From contig NZ_CP079203.1 in NCBI RefSeq assembly GCF_019297835.1, positions 1,957,001-2,021,000 on the forward strand: a stretch of DNA of 64,000 bases. Reading direction: 5' to 3'. Source of the stretch: Sphingomonas sanguinis (GTDB taxonomy: Bacteria > Pseudomonadota > Alphaproteobacteria > Sphingomonadales > Sphingomonadaceae). Shown here in pieces: positions 55,936-64,000 of this stretch. The position numbers and the translations under genes were made by a program. Each line of letters starts with the position of its first letter. Position 1 is the first letter of the stretch. The notes under the pieces were generated by a model. That model made no database searches and was not told the origin of the DNA. It saw nothing but the letters and a program-made list of their open reading frames with translations.

Positions 55936-56381
55936 CTGGACATCCTCCTGCGCCGACGTGTCCTGGGCCTGTCCCCGGGATGCACGCCGCCGCCACGCCA
56001 TTCGCCGGACCAGAGCCATTCCTCGAAGTAGAACAGCCAAAGGGCGGTCCAGGGTATGATCGTCCGGTCCAACCGCTGATCCGGCGTCCATTCATAGGCG
56101 TCGGGAAGATACAGGCAGAGCTGCATCGGCGTTTCGGAGTAGACGTGCGGAATGCGACGACCTGCGGCGAGTGCGACGAGGTCGGGCGACTCGATCACGA
56201 TCCGCGGCGCCGTCTTCAGCGCATAGTCCAGCCGCGCGACGTAGCTGCGCCCGAGCGGGTCCGGCCTCACCGGGAACCGCCAGGTGAGGCGCTCGCGTCG
56301 CAACCGCCCCTCGCCAGACACGTGTGTCGCGGTACGCAGCGCCAGGTACTGCTCGGCTGCGGTCAGTGCCCGGCGTTCCAT
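55932..56381 (-). CDS. CBASS E2-like ubiquitin-conjugating protein
   Basis: A 149-residue single-domain E2-like protein. It holds exactly one cysteine, Cys89 (PMQLCLYLP), the position expected for the catalytic thioester. The flanking IPHVYSE and the long tail with PWTALWLFYFEEWL fit the E2 proteins of type II-short CBASS. These E2 proteins work without an E1 by using the CD-NTase as substrate, forming a conjugate that raises nucleotide synthesis. Start at 56381 is 3 bp after the CD-NTase stop. Together the three genes make a complete type II-short system. The E2 assignment rests on position, size and the single Cys. Confidence 0.8.
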   Translation of the reverse strand: MERRALTAAEQYLALRTATHVSGEGRLRRERLTWRFPVRPDPLGRSYVARLDYALKTAPRIVIESPDLVALAAGRRIPHVYSETPMQLCLYLPDAYEWTPDQRLDRTIIPWTALWLFYFEEWLWSGEWRGGGVHPGDRPRTRRRRRMSR

Positions 56382-56384
56382 CGC

Positions 56385-57572
56385 TCAGCGGCCGAAGAAG
56401 GTGTTCGACCGGACGGGCGCCGACGACGCCCTCGAAGCGGCAGTCGCCGCCACGAGCCCGGCGGCGCCGTACCGCAGCGTCCCCGCCGCCCGTTCGCGAG
56501 CGGTGGTATCCCGGATGTGACCGATCGCGACGTTGGCGGGGGTCCCGCCAAGCGCCTTCTCGATCCGCTCGCCGATGAGATCGAGGCCGTCGATCGAGCG
56601 GAGATCCGCCAGGTCGGCCGTGAGCTCGCGGTGCCACGAGAAGAAGGAGGCGGCGCGATCCGGGTGATCGTTCCAGCGCTCGGCGAAGTTCTCGCCCGCG
56701 GTGGTCTCGTTCCAGATGCACCAGCGCCCGCCTTCGTGGCCTATCGTGTCGGGCATGTGCCGCACGACGTCCACGAGCAGATCGTACTCGTCGTCGTAGA
56801 CGGCGTTGGACACGCACCACTCGTAGCTCCGCGAGAGCAGCGTCGTTACGATGACGGAGATCGGCGCGCACTCGCCCCTACGACGCTCGAAATGCACGTC
56901 GCGGTGACGCTTGGCGATCTGCACCGCCCGGCGAAGCAGCCCCTTGAACCCGCCCGCTTCGGGATAGGGCTCGACGCTCGCGTTCGCCGCGCGGTCGGCG
57001 AAGGTCACGTCCCGCTTCTCGAGACGGAACTGCGGGCGGAGAAGAGCCCGTCGTTCGAAGAGCGCCTTGTAGCCCTTGGGGTTGGAGGCCTTCCAGGACC
57101 GGAGTTCGCGATCGGGGACCAGTTCGCCGCCGTTCGCGCATCCGACGTTCGGGATCGACGGCGTGATGTCGAGGTGGAATTCGTTGGCGTAGTCTAGCCG
57201 CCAGCAGCGGCACATCTCCTCGAGCAGCCGACGATAGGTGCCGTGCTCCTTGAGCCGGTCGCCCACCATCCTCTTGACCACCGCCGGTGGCAGGCCGATC
57301 GCGGCATGCGTCAATCGGGCGATGAGGTCGACGTCGTGCTCGTTGCGCCCGATCGGCTTCACGGTGGTCCCGATCGCGGTCGAGCCCTGAACGTAGATCA
57401 CGAGACCGGAGAGAGCAGGGTTAGAGGAGTCGGCCATCCAGCTACCGACAACTTCATAGCGGCTCCGCGCCTCACGATACTGGGTCTCGGTCAGTTCCAA
57501 CTCTTGGCAGATGGCCTCCAGTGCCCCCGTCAGCCGGGCTTTGCGGAACTGGTCGTGCGGCTCGATCCTCAT
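56385..57572 (-). CDS. CBASS CD-NTase (cGAS/DncV-like nucleotidyltransferase)
   Basis: A 395-residue enzyme of the SMODS nucleotidyltransferase fold. The catalytic set is clear: Gly63-Ser64 (VQGSTAIGTT), Asp80 and Asp82 (HDVDLI), and Asp135 (FHLDITP). It synthesises a cyclic oligonucleotide on phage infection, which would activate the HNH-SAVED effector. The C-terminus ends in NTFFGR, a glycine near the end that may be the conjugation site used by the neighbouring E2. The ATG at 57572 lies 103 bp after the sbcC stop, so it could be on the same transcript. The clade and product (cGAMP, cyclic tri-nucleotide) are not decidable by eye. Confidence 0.9.
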   Translation of the reverse strand: MRIEPHDQFRKARLTGALEAICQELELTETQYREARSRYEVVGSWMADSSNPALSGLVIYVQGSTAIGTTVKPIGRNEHDVDLIARLTHAAIGLPPAVVKRMVGDRLKEHGTYRRLLEEMCRCWRLDYANEFHLDITPSIPNVGCANGGELVPDRELRSWKASNPKGYKALFERRALLRPQFRLEKRDVTFADRAANASVEPYPEAGGFKGLLRRAVQIAKRHRDVHFERRRGECAPISVIVTTLLSRSYEWCVSNAVYDDEYDLLVDVVRHMPDTIGHEGGRWCIWNETTAGENFAERWNDHPDRAASFFSWHRELTADLADLRSIDGLDLIGERIEKALGGTPANVAIGHIRDTTARERAAGTLRYGAAGLVAATAASRASSAPVRSNTFFGR

Positions 57573-57675
57573 GGCTCATCGATCTCCATTCGCGACCGAA
57601 GCCGCCGACTGTAATACTTCCGATACGTGCTCTTCCGCACGCCGAGCCGTCCGGAGATGTGTCCGTGACATCGGA

Positions 57676-60600
57676 CTACATGGCCCTCCGCTCGACGCGG
57701 CTTCCACCTATGCTCCCCACGATGGAGAAGCCGTTCGGCACGGCCTGCTGGACCAGCGGCACGTGCGAGATCAGCCCGACGGCACGGTTCCGACCGACGA
57801 TCTCCTGAAGCACCTGCAGGACGCGGTCGAGCGTCCCGCCGTCGTTCTCGGTGTCGAGGCTGCCGAAGCCCTCGTCGATGAAGATCGTGTCGAGCCGGAT
57901 GCGCCCGTGGCTCATCTCGACGACGTCCGCGAGACCGAGCGCAAGCGACAGCGCGGCGATGAACGTCTCGCCGCCCGACAGCGTGCTGATCTCGCGGAGC
58001 CGTCCGGTCTGGACGTCGTGCACGCGGACGTCGAGGCCGCGCTTGGTCCTGCCGCCGACGGACTGCACGTCACGTTCGAAGCGGTACCGGCCGCCGGTCA
58101 TCGGATCGAGCCGGAGGTTCGCGGCGTCGAGCACGTGATCGAACATCGCGCCGATCGCGAACGCTTCGAGCGTCGTCCGCAGCGGATTCTCGCCCGCGAA
58201 GGCCTCGGCCAGCTCCCGCAGCGGTCCCGTCTCCTCCTCCAGCCTGTCCAGACGCGTCAGCTGATCGTTCAACGACGCCAGCAGATCGTCGAGCACCTTC
58301 CTCGCGGCGTCGGCATCGGCCGCCACCTGGCGCGTCCTCAGGCGCTCGGCGCGCGCCTCGTCCCGCACGGCCGCCAGAACACCGACGTCGGGTCGTTCCA
58401 CGTCCCTGATCGCGTCATGCGCGGAAGTCGCCTGGGCTTCGGCGATGGCGACCTCCTTCCGATGGGTGTCTATGCGCTCGACATGCCCGGGGACGACGGG
58501 GATGTCCGCGCGGCCAAGATCGTAGGACGCCTGATCGAGCCCCACCTCGGCCAGCCTCGCTTCGAAGGCTGCCCGGGCCCTGGCGACCGCGTTCTTCGCC
58601 TGGGTGACGGCATCAACCGCGCCGGTCACCGCCGCAGCGGTCGTGTCCCGCGCGGTCGCCGCCCGGCGCAGCCCCTCGTCGGCCTCGGCGAGCGCCTCGG
58701 ACAGCGTCCTGATCGAAGACGAGACCACGACTGCCTCGCGATCGAGGGCGCCTGGCGCTCGCAGCGGTTCGGGGACGGCGGCGATGGCGTCGTCGTACGC
58801 GCGTGCGGCCAAGGCCTCGTCGGTACGCGCCTGCTGCAGGGTCTCGCGCGTGCCCTCCGCAGCCGCAGCGGCGGTGGCCAGGTCCGTCCCGGCGGCCGCC
58901 GCCTGCTGCTCCAGTTCGGCCGGCGCGACGACCTCGCCCAGCGCCTCGATCCCGGCCTCCACCTCGGCGACGACCTTCGCCGCTTCTTCGATCGAGAACG
59001 CAGGACGCGTCAGCGCATCGAATTCGGCTTCGCGCTCCTTCGACACCGCCCCGGCGGATGCGACGTCGGCCTCGGTGCGGTTGGCCCTGCTCACCGCGTC
59101 GTCGAGCCGCCTGCGGGCGGAGCGCATCGCAATCTCGAACTCGCGCGGGTCACCCTCGCCTTCTGCGGGCGACGGGTGTTCGGCGCTTCCGCAGACCGGG
59201 CACGGCTCGCCGTCGACGAGGTGCATGCCTGCGAGCACCTGCGCCTGGGCATCGATGAAGGACCGTTCGGTGGCGGCCGCTGCGGCACGGAGGGGCTCCA
59301 CCTCGCCCGCCGCCGCTTCATGCGCCTTCCGCGCCTCCGCCAGATCCTCCTTCGCCTTGACGGACCTCCTTTCGGCCAGGTCGTAGGCCTTGGCTGCGGA
59401 GAGATCGGCGTTCGCCGAGATGAGCTCGGCCGAGAGGCCGGCACGCGCCACGCTGGTTCTGCGAGCACCGTCGACACGGTCTGCTAGATCGATGCGGAGG
59501 CGGTCGAGCCTCGCGCGTTCGGCCTCGGCTGCGTCGAACGCCGTCTGGGCTGCCCGCAATTCCGTCCGACGGACCGCAAGCTTCGCTTTCAGAACCTCCG
59601 CGCTCCGGAGCAGTTCCTTCCGGCGGTCGATCTCGACGATCCGCGCCTTCAGGCCGTCGATCCGTTCCGCGCCTTCCTTCGCGATCCGGAACGCCTCCTC
59701 GCGCCTGCCGTGCTCGATCTGGGCATCGCGGGCGGCGCCGCGCGCCTTCTCCTCCGCCTCGACGGCGATGCGGCGCGAAGCGTCCATCTCGGTCAGACGC
59801 GAGGCGAGGTCCATCGCCCGCTGGGCCTTCTCGGCGCGCGTCACCACGAGCTGGAGGGCATCGACGGCGGGCTGCTCGCGGAGGAGATCCAGCTTCCGGC
59901 TCTCGGCCTTCTCCGCCGCTCGGAAGAGGCCTTCGACCGTCTCGGCCGCGAGATGGGCCTGTTCGGCGATCCCGGCAGCCGCCTCGGCCCCGTCCGCCTC
60001 GACGTGGCGTGCAGCGGCCGCTTCCGCCGCCGCGGCGATGCCGGCGGCGAGTTCGTCCGTACTGGCGAAGCCGACGTCGGCGAGACGCTGCCCGACGACG
60101 CGACGTCCGTCCTGGTATTCCCGCCTCGCCGCCGCAGCGTCGTCCTTCATGCGCGCCGCCAGACGCTGGTAGAGGCTCACGTCGAACAGTTCGCGCAGGA
60201 TCGCGAGACGTTGGTCGCTGTCGGCGACCAGGAAGCGTTCGAACCGCCCCTGGGGCAGCAGCACGATCTGACGGAACTGCTCGACGCCGTAGCCGAGGAG
60301 TTCCTTCACCTGTCTCAGCACCTCGCCGACCTTCGTCTCGGCGAGGACCGTGCCGCAGTTGTCGACGGTGACCTCGTCCACCGGAACGAGGGTGGCGTCG
60401 AACAGCCAGGCCTTGTGCGCGTCCGTCGTCTCGCCTTCACCGCGCTTCTTGGGTCGACTCTGGTCCGGCTGACGGCGCACGAAGTAGCGCTTCTCCCCGA
60501 GTTCAAAGAGGAGCGACACCTCGGTCAGCCGGTCCGCATCGGCATGGCCCGACCGCATCGTCCCGATCGGCTGCTCGCGCTTGGCGCCTTCGCCGAACAG

Positions 60601-60753
60601 CGCGAACGTCATGGCGTTGAAGATCGACGACTTGCCCGAGCCCGTGGCGCCGTAGATGCCGAACAGGCCGGCATCCGTCGCCTCCCGGAAGTCCACCGCC
60701 TCGGTCCCGGCATACGGTCCGAATGCCGTCATCGTGAGCAGGACCGGCCTCAC
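57676..60753 (-). CDS. sbcC: SbcC exonuclease subunit (Rad50-like SMC ATPase)
   Basis: A 1,025-residue SMC-like ATPase. Walker A GATGSGKSS is at about residue 35; a long Ala/Glu/Arg-rich coiled coil is broken by the zinc hook CPVCG (about 517); the second coil returns to the signature LSGGETFIAALSLALGLAD (about 925) and Walker B IFIDEGFGSLD. It pairs with SbcD to cut hairpins and blocked DNA ends. The start is a GTG that overlaps the sbcD stop by 4 bp (GTGA). Its place in the island, in an apparent operon with CBASS, is unusual and suggests a defense role beyond housekeeping repair. A chromosomal sbcCD pair elsewhere is expected but not visible here. Confidence 0.92.
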   Translation of the reverse strand: MRPVLLTMTAFGPYAGTEAVDFREATDAGLFGIYGATGSGKSSIFNAMTFALFGEGAKREQPIGTMRSGHADADRLTEVSLLFELGEKRYFVRRQPDQSRPKKRGEGETTDAHKAWLFDATLVPVDEVTVDNCGTVLAETKVGEVLRQVKELLGYGVEQFRQIVLLPQGRFERFLVADSDQRLAILRELFDVSLYQRLAARMKDDAAAARREYQDGRRVVGQRLADVGFASTDELAAGIAAAAEAAAARHVEADGAEAAAGIAEQAHLAAETVEGLFRAAEKAESRKLDLLREQPAVDALQLVVTRAEKAQRAMDLASRLTEMDASRRIAVEAEEKARGAARDAQIEHGRREEAFRIAKEGAERIDGLKARIVEIDRRKELLRSAEVLKAKLAVRRTELRAAQTAFDAAEAERARLDRLRIDLADRVDGARRTSVARAGLSAELISANADLSAAKAYDLAERRSVKAKEDLAEARKAHEAAAGEVEPLRAAAAATERSFIDAQAQVLAGMHLVDGEPCPVCGSAEHPSPAEGEGDPREFEIAMRSARRRLDDAVSRANRTEADVASAGAVSKEREAEFDALTRPAFSIEEAAKVVAEVEAGIEALGEVVAPAELEQQAAAAGTDLATAAAAAEGTRETLQQARTDEALAARAYDDAIAAVPEPLRAPGALDREAVVVSSSIRTLSEALAEADEGLRRAATARDTTAAAVTGAVDAVTQAKNAVARARAAFEARLAEVGLDQASYDLGRADIPVVPGHVERIDTHRKEVAIAEAQATSAHDAIRDVERPDVGVLAAVRDEARAERLRTRQVAADADAARKVLDDLLASLNDQLTRLDRLEEETGPLRELAEAFAGENPLRTTLEAFAIGAMFDHVLDAANLRLDPMTGGRYRFERDVQSVGGRTKRGLDVRVHDVQTGRLREISTLSGGETFIAALSLALGLADVVEMSHGRIRLDTIFIDEGFGSLDTENDGGTLDRVLQVLQEIVGRNRAVGLISHVPLVQQAVPNGFSIVGSIGGSRVERRAM

Positions 60754-61895
60754 GCATCCTCTCCCGCCGGCGCCAGAGCGGCGAGCTTCTCGGCGACGAG
60801 CGCGCTCTCCGCCTCCGTGATCCCCTTCTCGCGGACGAAGCCCACGAACTGGGCGACCATCTCCTTCGGGCTCTCCAGCGCCGCCCGTCCGTCGCGCAGC
60901 CGCTGCTCGCCGGTCGACACGTCGCGCTCGTAGGCGAGCTGGACCGCGTTGGGGTACAGTTCGCGGATCCGCTTCATGGGATCGATCTGCCTCGCCTCGT
61001 CGGTGAGGAGGATGCCGATCAGGTCGTTCGAACCCCCGGGCGCGGCGAGCAGCTCGACCAGCCTGCCGCGCAGCGTGCGGATGCGCCGATGCGGCACGAA
61101 CGGAATGAGGGTGATGGTGACCGATCCGTCGCCAGCGAGATCGACCAGGGTCATCGACTTCTCGTGTCCCTCCTCGTCGAAGCCGAACGCCAGCGGCGAT
61201 CCCGAATAGCGCAAGTGCTCCGCGCCGACCGCCTGCGGCCGATGGAGGTGACCGAGCGCGACGTAGTCGGCACCCTCGAAGACCGACGAGGGGACCGTCT
61301 CGATCCCGCCGACCGCCCGGGTGAGCGGTCGCTCCCCGTCGCTGGTCGCCGCTCCCTCCACGAACGCATGGGCCACCACCACCCAGCGCGCACCGTCGGG
61401 CAGATGCCGTCTGGCGCTGGCGACCTGCTCGCGCAGCACGTCGGCGGGGCAGGAGATGTCGTCGCTGCCGTAGCAGGCCCTGGCCGCGAACTCGTACGAG
61501 AAGGGTAGAGCCGATATCGCAACCGATCCGTGCTCGTCGGAGAGGATCAGCGGCTTCTCCTCCGCGTCGAGCGGACCGCGCACCAGCGAGCGATCGGCGT
61601 CGGCGAGCACGCCCATCATCCCGATCTGGGCTGCCGAGTCGTGGTTTCCGGCGATCAGGACGATCGCCGGGCCTCCGTCCCGCCCGACTCGACGGACGAA
61701 GTCGCCGAAGCGGCTCAGGGCGGACTGGGGCGGCGTCGCACGGTCGAAGATGTCGCCGGCGATGACGAGGACGTCGGGCACGTGCGCGGCGATCGCCGTC
61801 TCGACCTGCAACAGCACCGACTCGTGGTCCTCGTCCAGCGGCACCCCGTGGAACTGACGCCCGAGATGCCAGTCGGCAGTGTGTAGGATCCTCAC
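60750..61895 (-). CDS. sbcD: SbcD exonuclease subunit (Mre11-like)
   Basis: A 381-residue metallophosphoesterase nuclease. Metal-binding motifs in order: HTADWHLG, AGDIFDR, AGNHDSA, VVAHAF and ALGHLHRPQ. This is the Mre11/SbcD series, and a C-terminal capping region follows. The start is a GTG at 61895, 9 residues after the open-frame start, matching the conserved N-terminus (RILHTADWH). It overlaps sbcC and is the first gene of the operon, read away from the WYL regulator. With sbcC it forms a nuclease that trims double-strand ends, a plausible attack on linear phage DNA or a sensor of DNA ends. Confidence 0.93.
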   Translation of the reverse strand: MRILHTADWHLGRQFHGVPLDEDHESVLLQVETAIAAHVPDVLVIAGDIFDRATPPQSALSRFGDFVRRVGRDGGPAIVLIAGNHDSAAQIGMMGVLADADRSLVRGPLDAEEKPLILSDEHGSVAISALPFSYEFAARACYGSDDISCPADVLREQVASARRHLPDGARWVVVAHAFVEGAATSDGERPLTRAVGGIETVPSSVFEGADYVALGHLHRPQAVGAEHLRYSGSPLAFGFDEEGHEKSMTLVDLAGDGSVTITLIPFVPHRRIRTLRGRLVELLAAPGGSNDLIGILLTDEARQIDPMKRIRELYPNAVQLAYERDVSTGEQRLRDGRAALESPKEMVAQFVGFVREKGITEAESALVAEKLAALAPAGEDA

Positions 61896-61914
61896 GCGCC
61901 CCTCCGTACAGTGA

Positions 61915-61926
61915 CTATACATATAG
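61915..61926. promoter_or_regulatory. Candidate operator between capW-like and sbcD genes
   Basis: CTATA-CA-TATAG is a perfect 5-bp inverted repeat with a 2-bp spacer, 20 bp from the sbcD start and 45 bp from the WYL gene start. It is the only strongly AT-rich stretch in the divergent promoter region, so it could hold both -10 boxes. The WYL protein is the natural ligand if it autoregulates. Confidence 0.5.
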
Positions 61927-61970
61927 AAGCTAGATGGACATTGGGTGAGTCGTCAAGTAGCGTCCGGATT

Positions 61971-62756
61971 ATGGAAGCCCAGGAACTTCGCCCGACGGTC
62001 AGGATGCGGCTGGCGTACCTCGACCAGTGCTTCCGTTGGCGTGGTCAGGCGACGCGCGGTGCCCTCATCCGGAGGTTCGGCATCTCGCAGGCGCAGGCGG
62101 CGGTCGACTTCCGCGAGTATCTCGCCCGCTGCCGCGAGCCGCTTCCCGTCTACGACACGGTGCGCAAGACGTACGTCGCATCGGACCGGCATCTCGGACT
62201 CGAGGACGCGGGTGACCTTCCGCCGATGCTCGACGTCGTCGCCGACGGGGCGGGCGACCGGTTCGATTCGCTGCCGATGCCCGATCGGCAGTGCCCCGCG
62301 ACCGTCATGCGCCACCTCTACCGGGCCATGGACCGGAACGTGAGGATCGAGATCGACTACGTCTCGATGAGCTCGGGTCGGACCACCTCGCAGTGGATCG
62401 CGCCGGCTCGGATCGGCTTCGACGGGGAGCGGCTCCACTTCCGGGCGTGGAGCTTCCGGCATGCGGAATGGCGCGACTATCTGCCCGTGCGGGTGTCGGA
62501 CGCCAGCACCTTCGCGACCGAGCCGCTAGCTGAACCCCTGCCCCGCGACGAGGAGTGGGAGACCATCGTCCGCGTCGCGCTCCGACCCCGGTCCGATCTT
62601 TCGGCGGAGCAGCAGCAGGCTGCGCGCGAGGAGTATGGCTTCGACGGCAAGGAGCTGATTGCCGTCCAAACGCGGGCAGCCTTAGCCTTCTATCTTGACC
62701 GCCGCTGGGGTCTCGACCTTCCCGGCTCTAGACTGGAGCGCGTCCCGGTCGAATGA
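61971..62756 (+). CDS. WYL-domain transcriptional regulator, CapW/BrxR-like
   Basis: A 261-residue regulator. The N-terminal winged helix (about 10-80) contains RFGISQAQAAVDFREYL, a pattern like the BrxR/CapW group; the WYL domain follows (about 120-190, with a degenerate WYL triad in IEIDYVSMSSGRTTSQWIAP), and a C-terminal WCX region. CapW represses CBASS operons and BrxR represses BREX; both are released by a signal, probably nucleic acid. Here it is divergent from the sbcDC-CBASS genes across a 75-bp space with an inverted repeat, the classic layout. ATG 61971 is preferred over the ORF start at 61911. Confidence 0.85.
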   Translation: MEAQELRPTVRMRLAYLDQCFRWRGQATRGALIRRFGISQAQAAVDFREYLARCREPLPVYDTVRKTYVASDRHLGLEDAGDLPPMLDVVADGAGDRFDSLPMPDRQCPATVMRHLYRAMDRNVRIEIDYVSMSSGRTTSQWIAPARIGFDGERLHFRAWSFRHAEWRDYLPVRVSDASTFATEPLAEPLPRDEEWETIVRVALRPRSDLSAEQQQAAREEYGFDGKELIAVQTRAALAFYLDRRWGLDLPGSRLERVPVE

Positions 62757-62832
62757 TGACTGCGCCGTCCGCCGAAGGGGGCGAGGCGATCCGACTCGGC
62801 AGCGACACCAGCGAATTGCAGGATTTGGCTAA

Positions 62833-63411
62833 CTAGAGCCCGTTCGGCGGCGCTTCATGGTTGGTCACCAATTTGCCGTCTTCGCCAGTATTGACGAATT
62901 TCGATCCGACGATCCTGGCTGCCATCCACTCAGGCACATGCCAGCTCGCCGGGAGTGACCGGGCAATCGCGCCGGGCAGTATTGACCAGAGCAATATCGT
63001 CGCCAACGCGGTTGCTGCGCAGCTCCGGCGGAGCAGGCGAGACTGGCCCTTCACCGATTGGCCGCGTTCAACGATGCCATCGACCCTCCCGATCGATCGC
63101 GCGATGGTGTCGCGTGCTTCGTCAAGCTTGCGGGCATCTTCGGCCCTGGCACTTGCGGCCGCCTGCACGATCTCTTTGGTGAGTGCGACAGGCGTCAGCG
63201 CGACGGCGGGACTGCGCTCGATCCGCTGCAGGGCTTCCTGCGTCGTTTTCAGCTGCGCCATCATCGATCCAAGCGTCGGAGTGTAGTCCGGCATCCGTTC
63301 GCGAGCAGCGGTGAGGCCTTCTACGGCGCGGCGCAGCAGACTGATCTCGGCGCGGAGATCTTCGAAGGCGAGCGCGGTCTCGCCGGCGGATACGTCAGTG
63401 GGCTGGGTCAT
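62833..63411 (-). CDS. DUF6118 family protein
   Basis: A 192-residue protein: a coiled-coil-like N-terminal half (LRRAVEGLTAARERMPDY onwards), a single transmembrane helix near residues 130-150 (ATALATILLWSILPGAIA) and a short tail. It fits DUF6118, which is typically found next to TraA/MobA relaxase genes in alphaproteobacterial mobile elements. Function unknown. Only 9 bp separate it from the relaxase gene, so they share a transcript. Confidence 0.75.
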   Translation of the reverse strand: MTQPTDVSAGETALAFEDLRAEISLLRRAVEGLTAARERMPDYTPTLGSMMAQLKTTQEALQRIERSPAVALTPVALTKEIVQAAASARAEDARKLDEARDTIARSIGRVDGIVERGQSVKGQSRLLRRSCAATALATILLWSILPGAIARSLPASWHVPEWMAARIVGSKFVNTGEDGKLVTNHEAPPNGL

Positions 63412-63420
63412 GACCGCAGC

Positions 63421-64000
63421 CTACCGGCCCAGCCCGCGGCCCCGCGAGAGGCCGAGCCAGTTCTGGAGATCATGGGACAATGAAGCCCCACCGGACGAAC
63501 GGATTCCGAGTTCCTTGACACGGTTACGCAACAGCGACTCGAGCTGGGGGTCGCGCTCGAGGCTCTTGGCCATGCCGGTCATCGCCTCGCGAACCTCATC
63601 GCCGCGCCAGCGCTCGCCGTTCCGATCGAATGCCGCCGCGCGTCTTGCGTGTCTGGTCCAGTCCTCGACGAACCGGTCTGCGCTAAGAGCGCGCTGCTCA
63701 CGCATCTTCTCGTCCAGCGCCAATGCGCGAGCAGCGCGCTGATCGCGCATCTCGGCTTCCATCATCATGGCGCGGACGACCTGCGTCGTTCTTCCCTTGG
63801 CGGCCTCTTCGATGAGCCCATGATCGCCATTGAAGACAGCGCGAATGTCGCGAACACCGTCGGGACGAACTGCCTTCAGCGCCGAGACCGCCGTATCGAG
63901 GGCGGCCTGCTGGTGGGGGAGCGGCTCGAAGCCCTGGCGACGGCTTCGCATGATGTCAGCAACCGCTCGGCCCACCTTCTCGACCGCGTGATCGAGCGGA
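63421..64000 (-). CDS. TraA-like conjugative relaxase, C-terminal fragment at window edge
   Basis: The frame is open to the right edge, so only about 192 codons of the C-terminus are seen. The sequence (HQQAALDTAVSALKAVRPDG, then EEAAKGRTTQVVRAMMMEAE) resembles the tail of Ti-type TraA/MobL relaxases, after the helicase domain. No nickase or helicase motif is present in this piece, so the call rests on the tail and the DUF6118 neighbour. It shows that the island has transfer genes, at least partly. Confidence 0.7.
   Translation of the reverse strand, partial: PLDHAVEKVGRAVADIMRSRRQGFEPLPHQQAALDTAVSALKAVRPDGVRDIRAVFNGDHGLIEEAAKGRTTQVVRAMMMEAEMRDQRAARALALDEKMREQRALSADRFVEDWTRHARRAAAFDRNGERWRGDEVREAMTGMAKSLERDPQLESLLRNRVKELGIRSSGGASLSHDLQNWLGLSRGRGLGR

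Larger units (their letters stand above)
38313..64000. mobile_element. Genomic island carrying defense genes (right end outside the window)
   Basis: The segment starts at a tRNA 3'-end fragment and carries defense genes almost exclusively: nucleases, an Eco29kI-like cassette, a Druantia-II-like operon and CBASS with SbcDC. It then ends in conjugation-type genes (a DUF6118 protein and the C-terminus of a TraA-like relaxase) at the window edge. Backbone housekeeping genes stop abruptly at 38200. No integrase is visible here, so it must be at the far end or lost. Element type, integrative-conjugative or mobilisable, is not decidable. Confidence 0.75.

Noticed and set aside
57573..57675. Short frame between sbcC and CD-NTase with a basic helix-like segment (RLGVRKSTYRKYYSRR) running into the CD-NTase start
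   Set aside because: About 40 codons with no start codon of its own after the sbcC stop; probably chance or a decayed piece.
57511..59487. 658-residue frame on the plus strand inside sbcC
   Set aside because: It is the antisense shadow of a high-GC coding sequence with biased third positions; sbcC motifs lie on the minus strand.

Overview
The window is high-GC DNA from an alphaproteobacterium, most likely a sphingomonad (Sphingomonas or a close relative). Pointers are sphingomonad-style intergenic inverted repeats, a TonB-dependent receptor, class II GlpX, Tad pilus pseudopilins, a PhoP/PhoQ-like pair with a PepSY protein, and a DUF6118 gene beside a TraA-type relaxase. All identifications come from reading the sequence; no database search was run.

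Region 1 (1-38.2 kb) is chromosomal backbone. In order it holds: the end of an ABC-2 permease, a CPBP protease, glpX, an osmoprotectant ABC importer with fused permease and binding protein, a HAD phosphatase plus dapD, a subtilisin lipoprotein, a luciferase-like oxidoreductase, a two-component pair with PepSY, an ABC-F ATPase, three Tad pseudopilin-type genes, a dienelactone hydrolase, threonine synthase, an MFS / metallophosphoesterase / ArsB-like operon, a VOC protein, a phosphoribosyltransferase, a TonB-dependent receptor, a retropepsin-TPR protein, an MBL hydrolase, a PAS hybrid kinase, a Tat-exported GFOR-like oxidoreductase, pncB, an FMN reductase and a VIT1-family transporter.

Region 2 (38.3 kb to the right edge) is an integrated genomic island. 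It begins at a 19-bp block identical in form to the 3' end of a tRNA-Ser gene, next to 9-bp direct repeats, and runs off the window into a TraA-like relaxase with a DUF6118 partner. Its cargo is almost wholly anti-phage: a PD-(D/E)XK nuclease, an HNH nuclease, an Eco29kI-type restriction-modification cassette (RHH protein, C5-methyltransferase, GIY-YIG endonuclease, Vsr), a three-gene Druantia type II-like operon (druF-druG-druE), and a type II-short CBASS (CD-NTase, E2-like protein, HNH-SAVED effector Cap5). The CBASS genes lie at the end of an operon that starts with sbcD-sbcC, opposite a divergent WYL-domain regulator of the CapW/BrxR kind.

Two combinations are the most interesting. First, an Mre11-Rad50-type SbcDC pair sits in the same transcription unit as CBASS, under an apparent WYL regulator. 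Second, a Druantia-II-like operon converges on, and overlaps by 42 bp, a complete Eco29kI/Vsr cassette whose methyltransferase could play the DruM role. The protein families are known; these arrangements may not be described.
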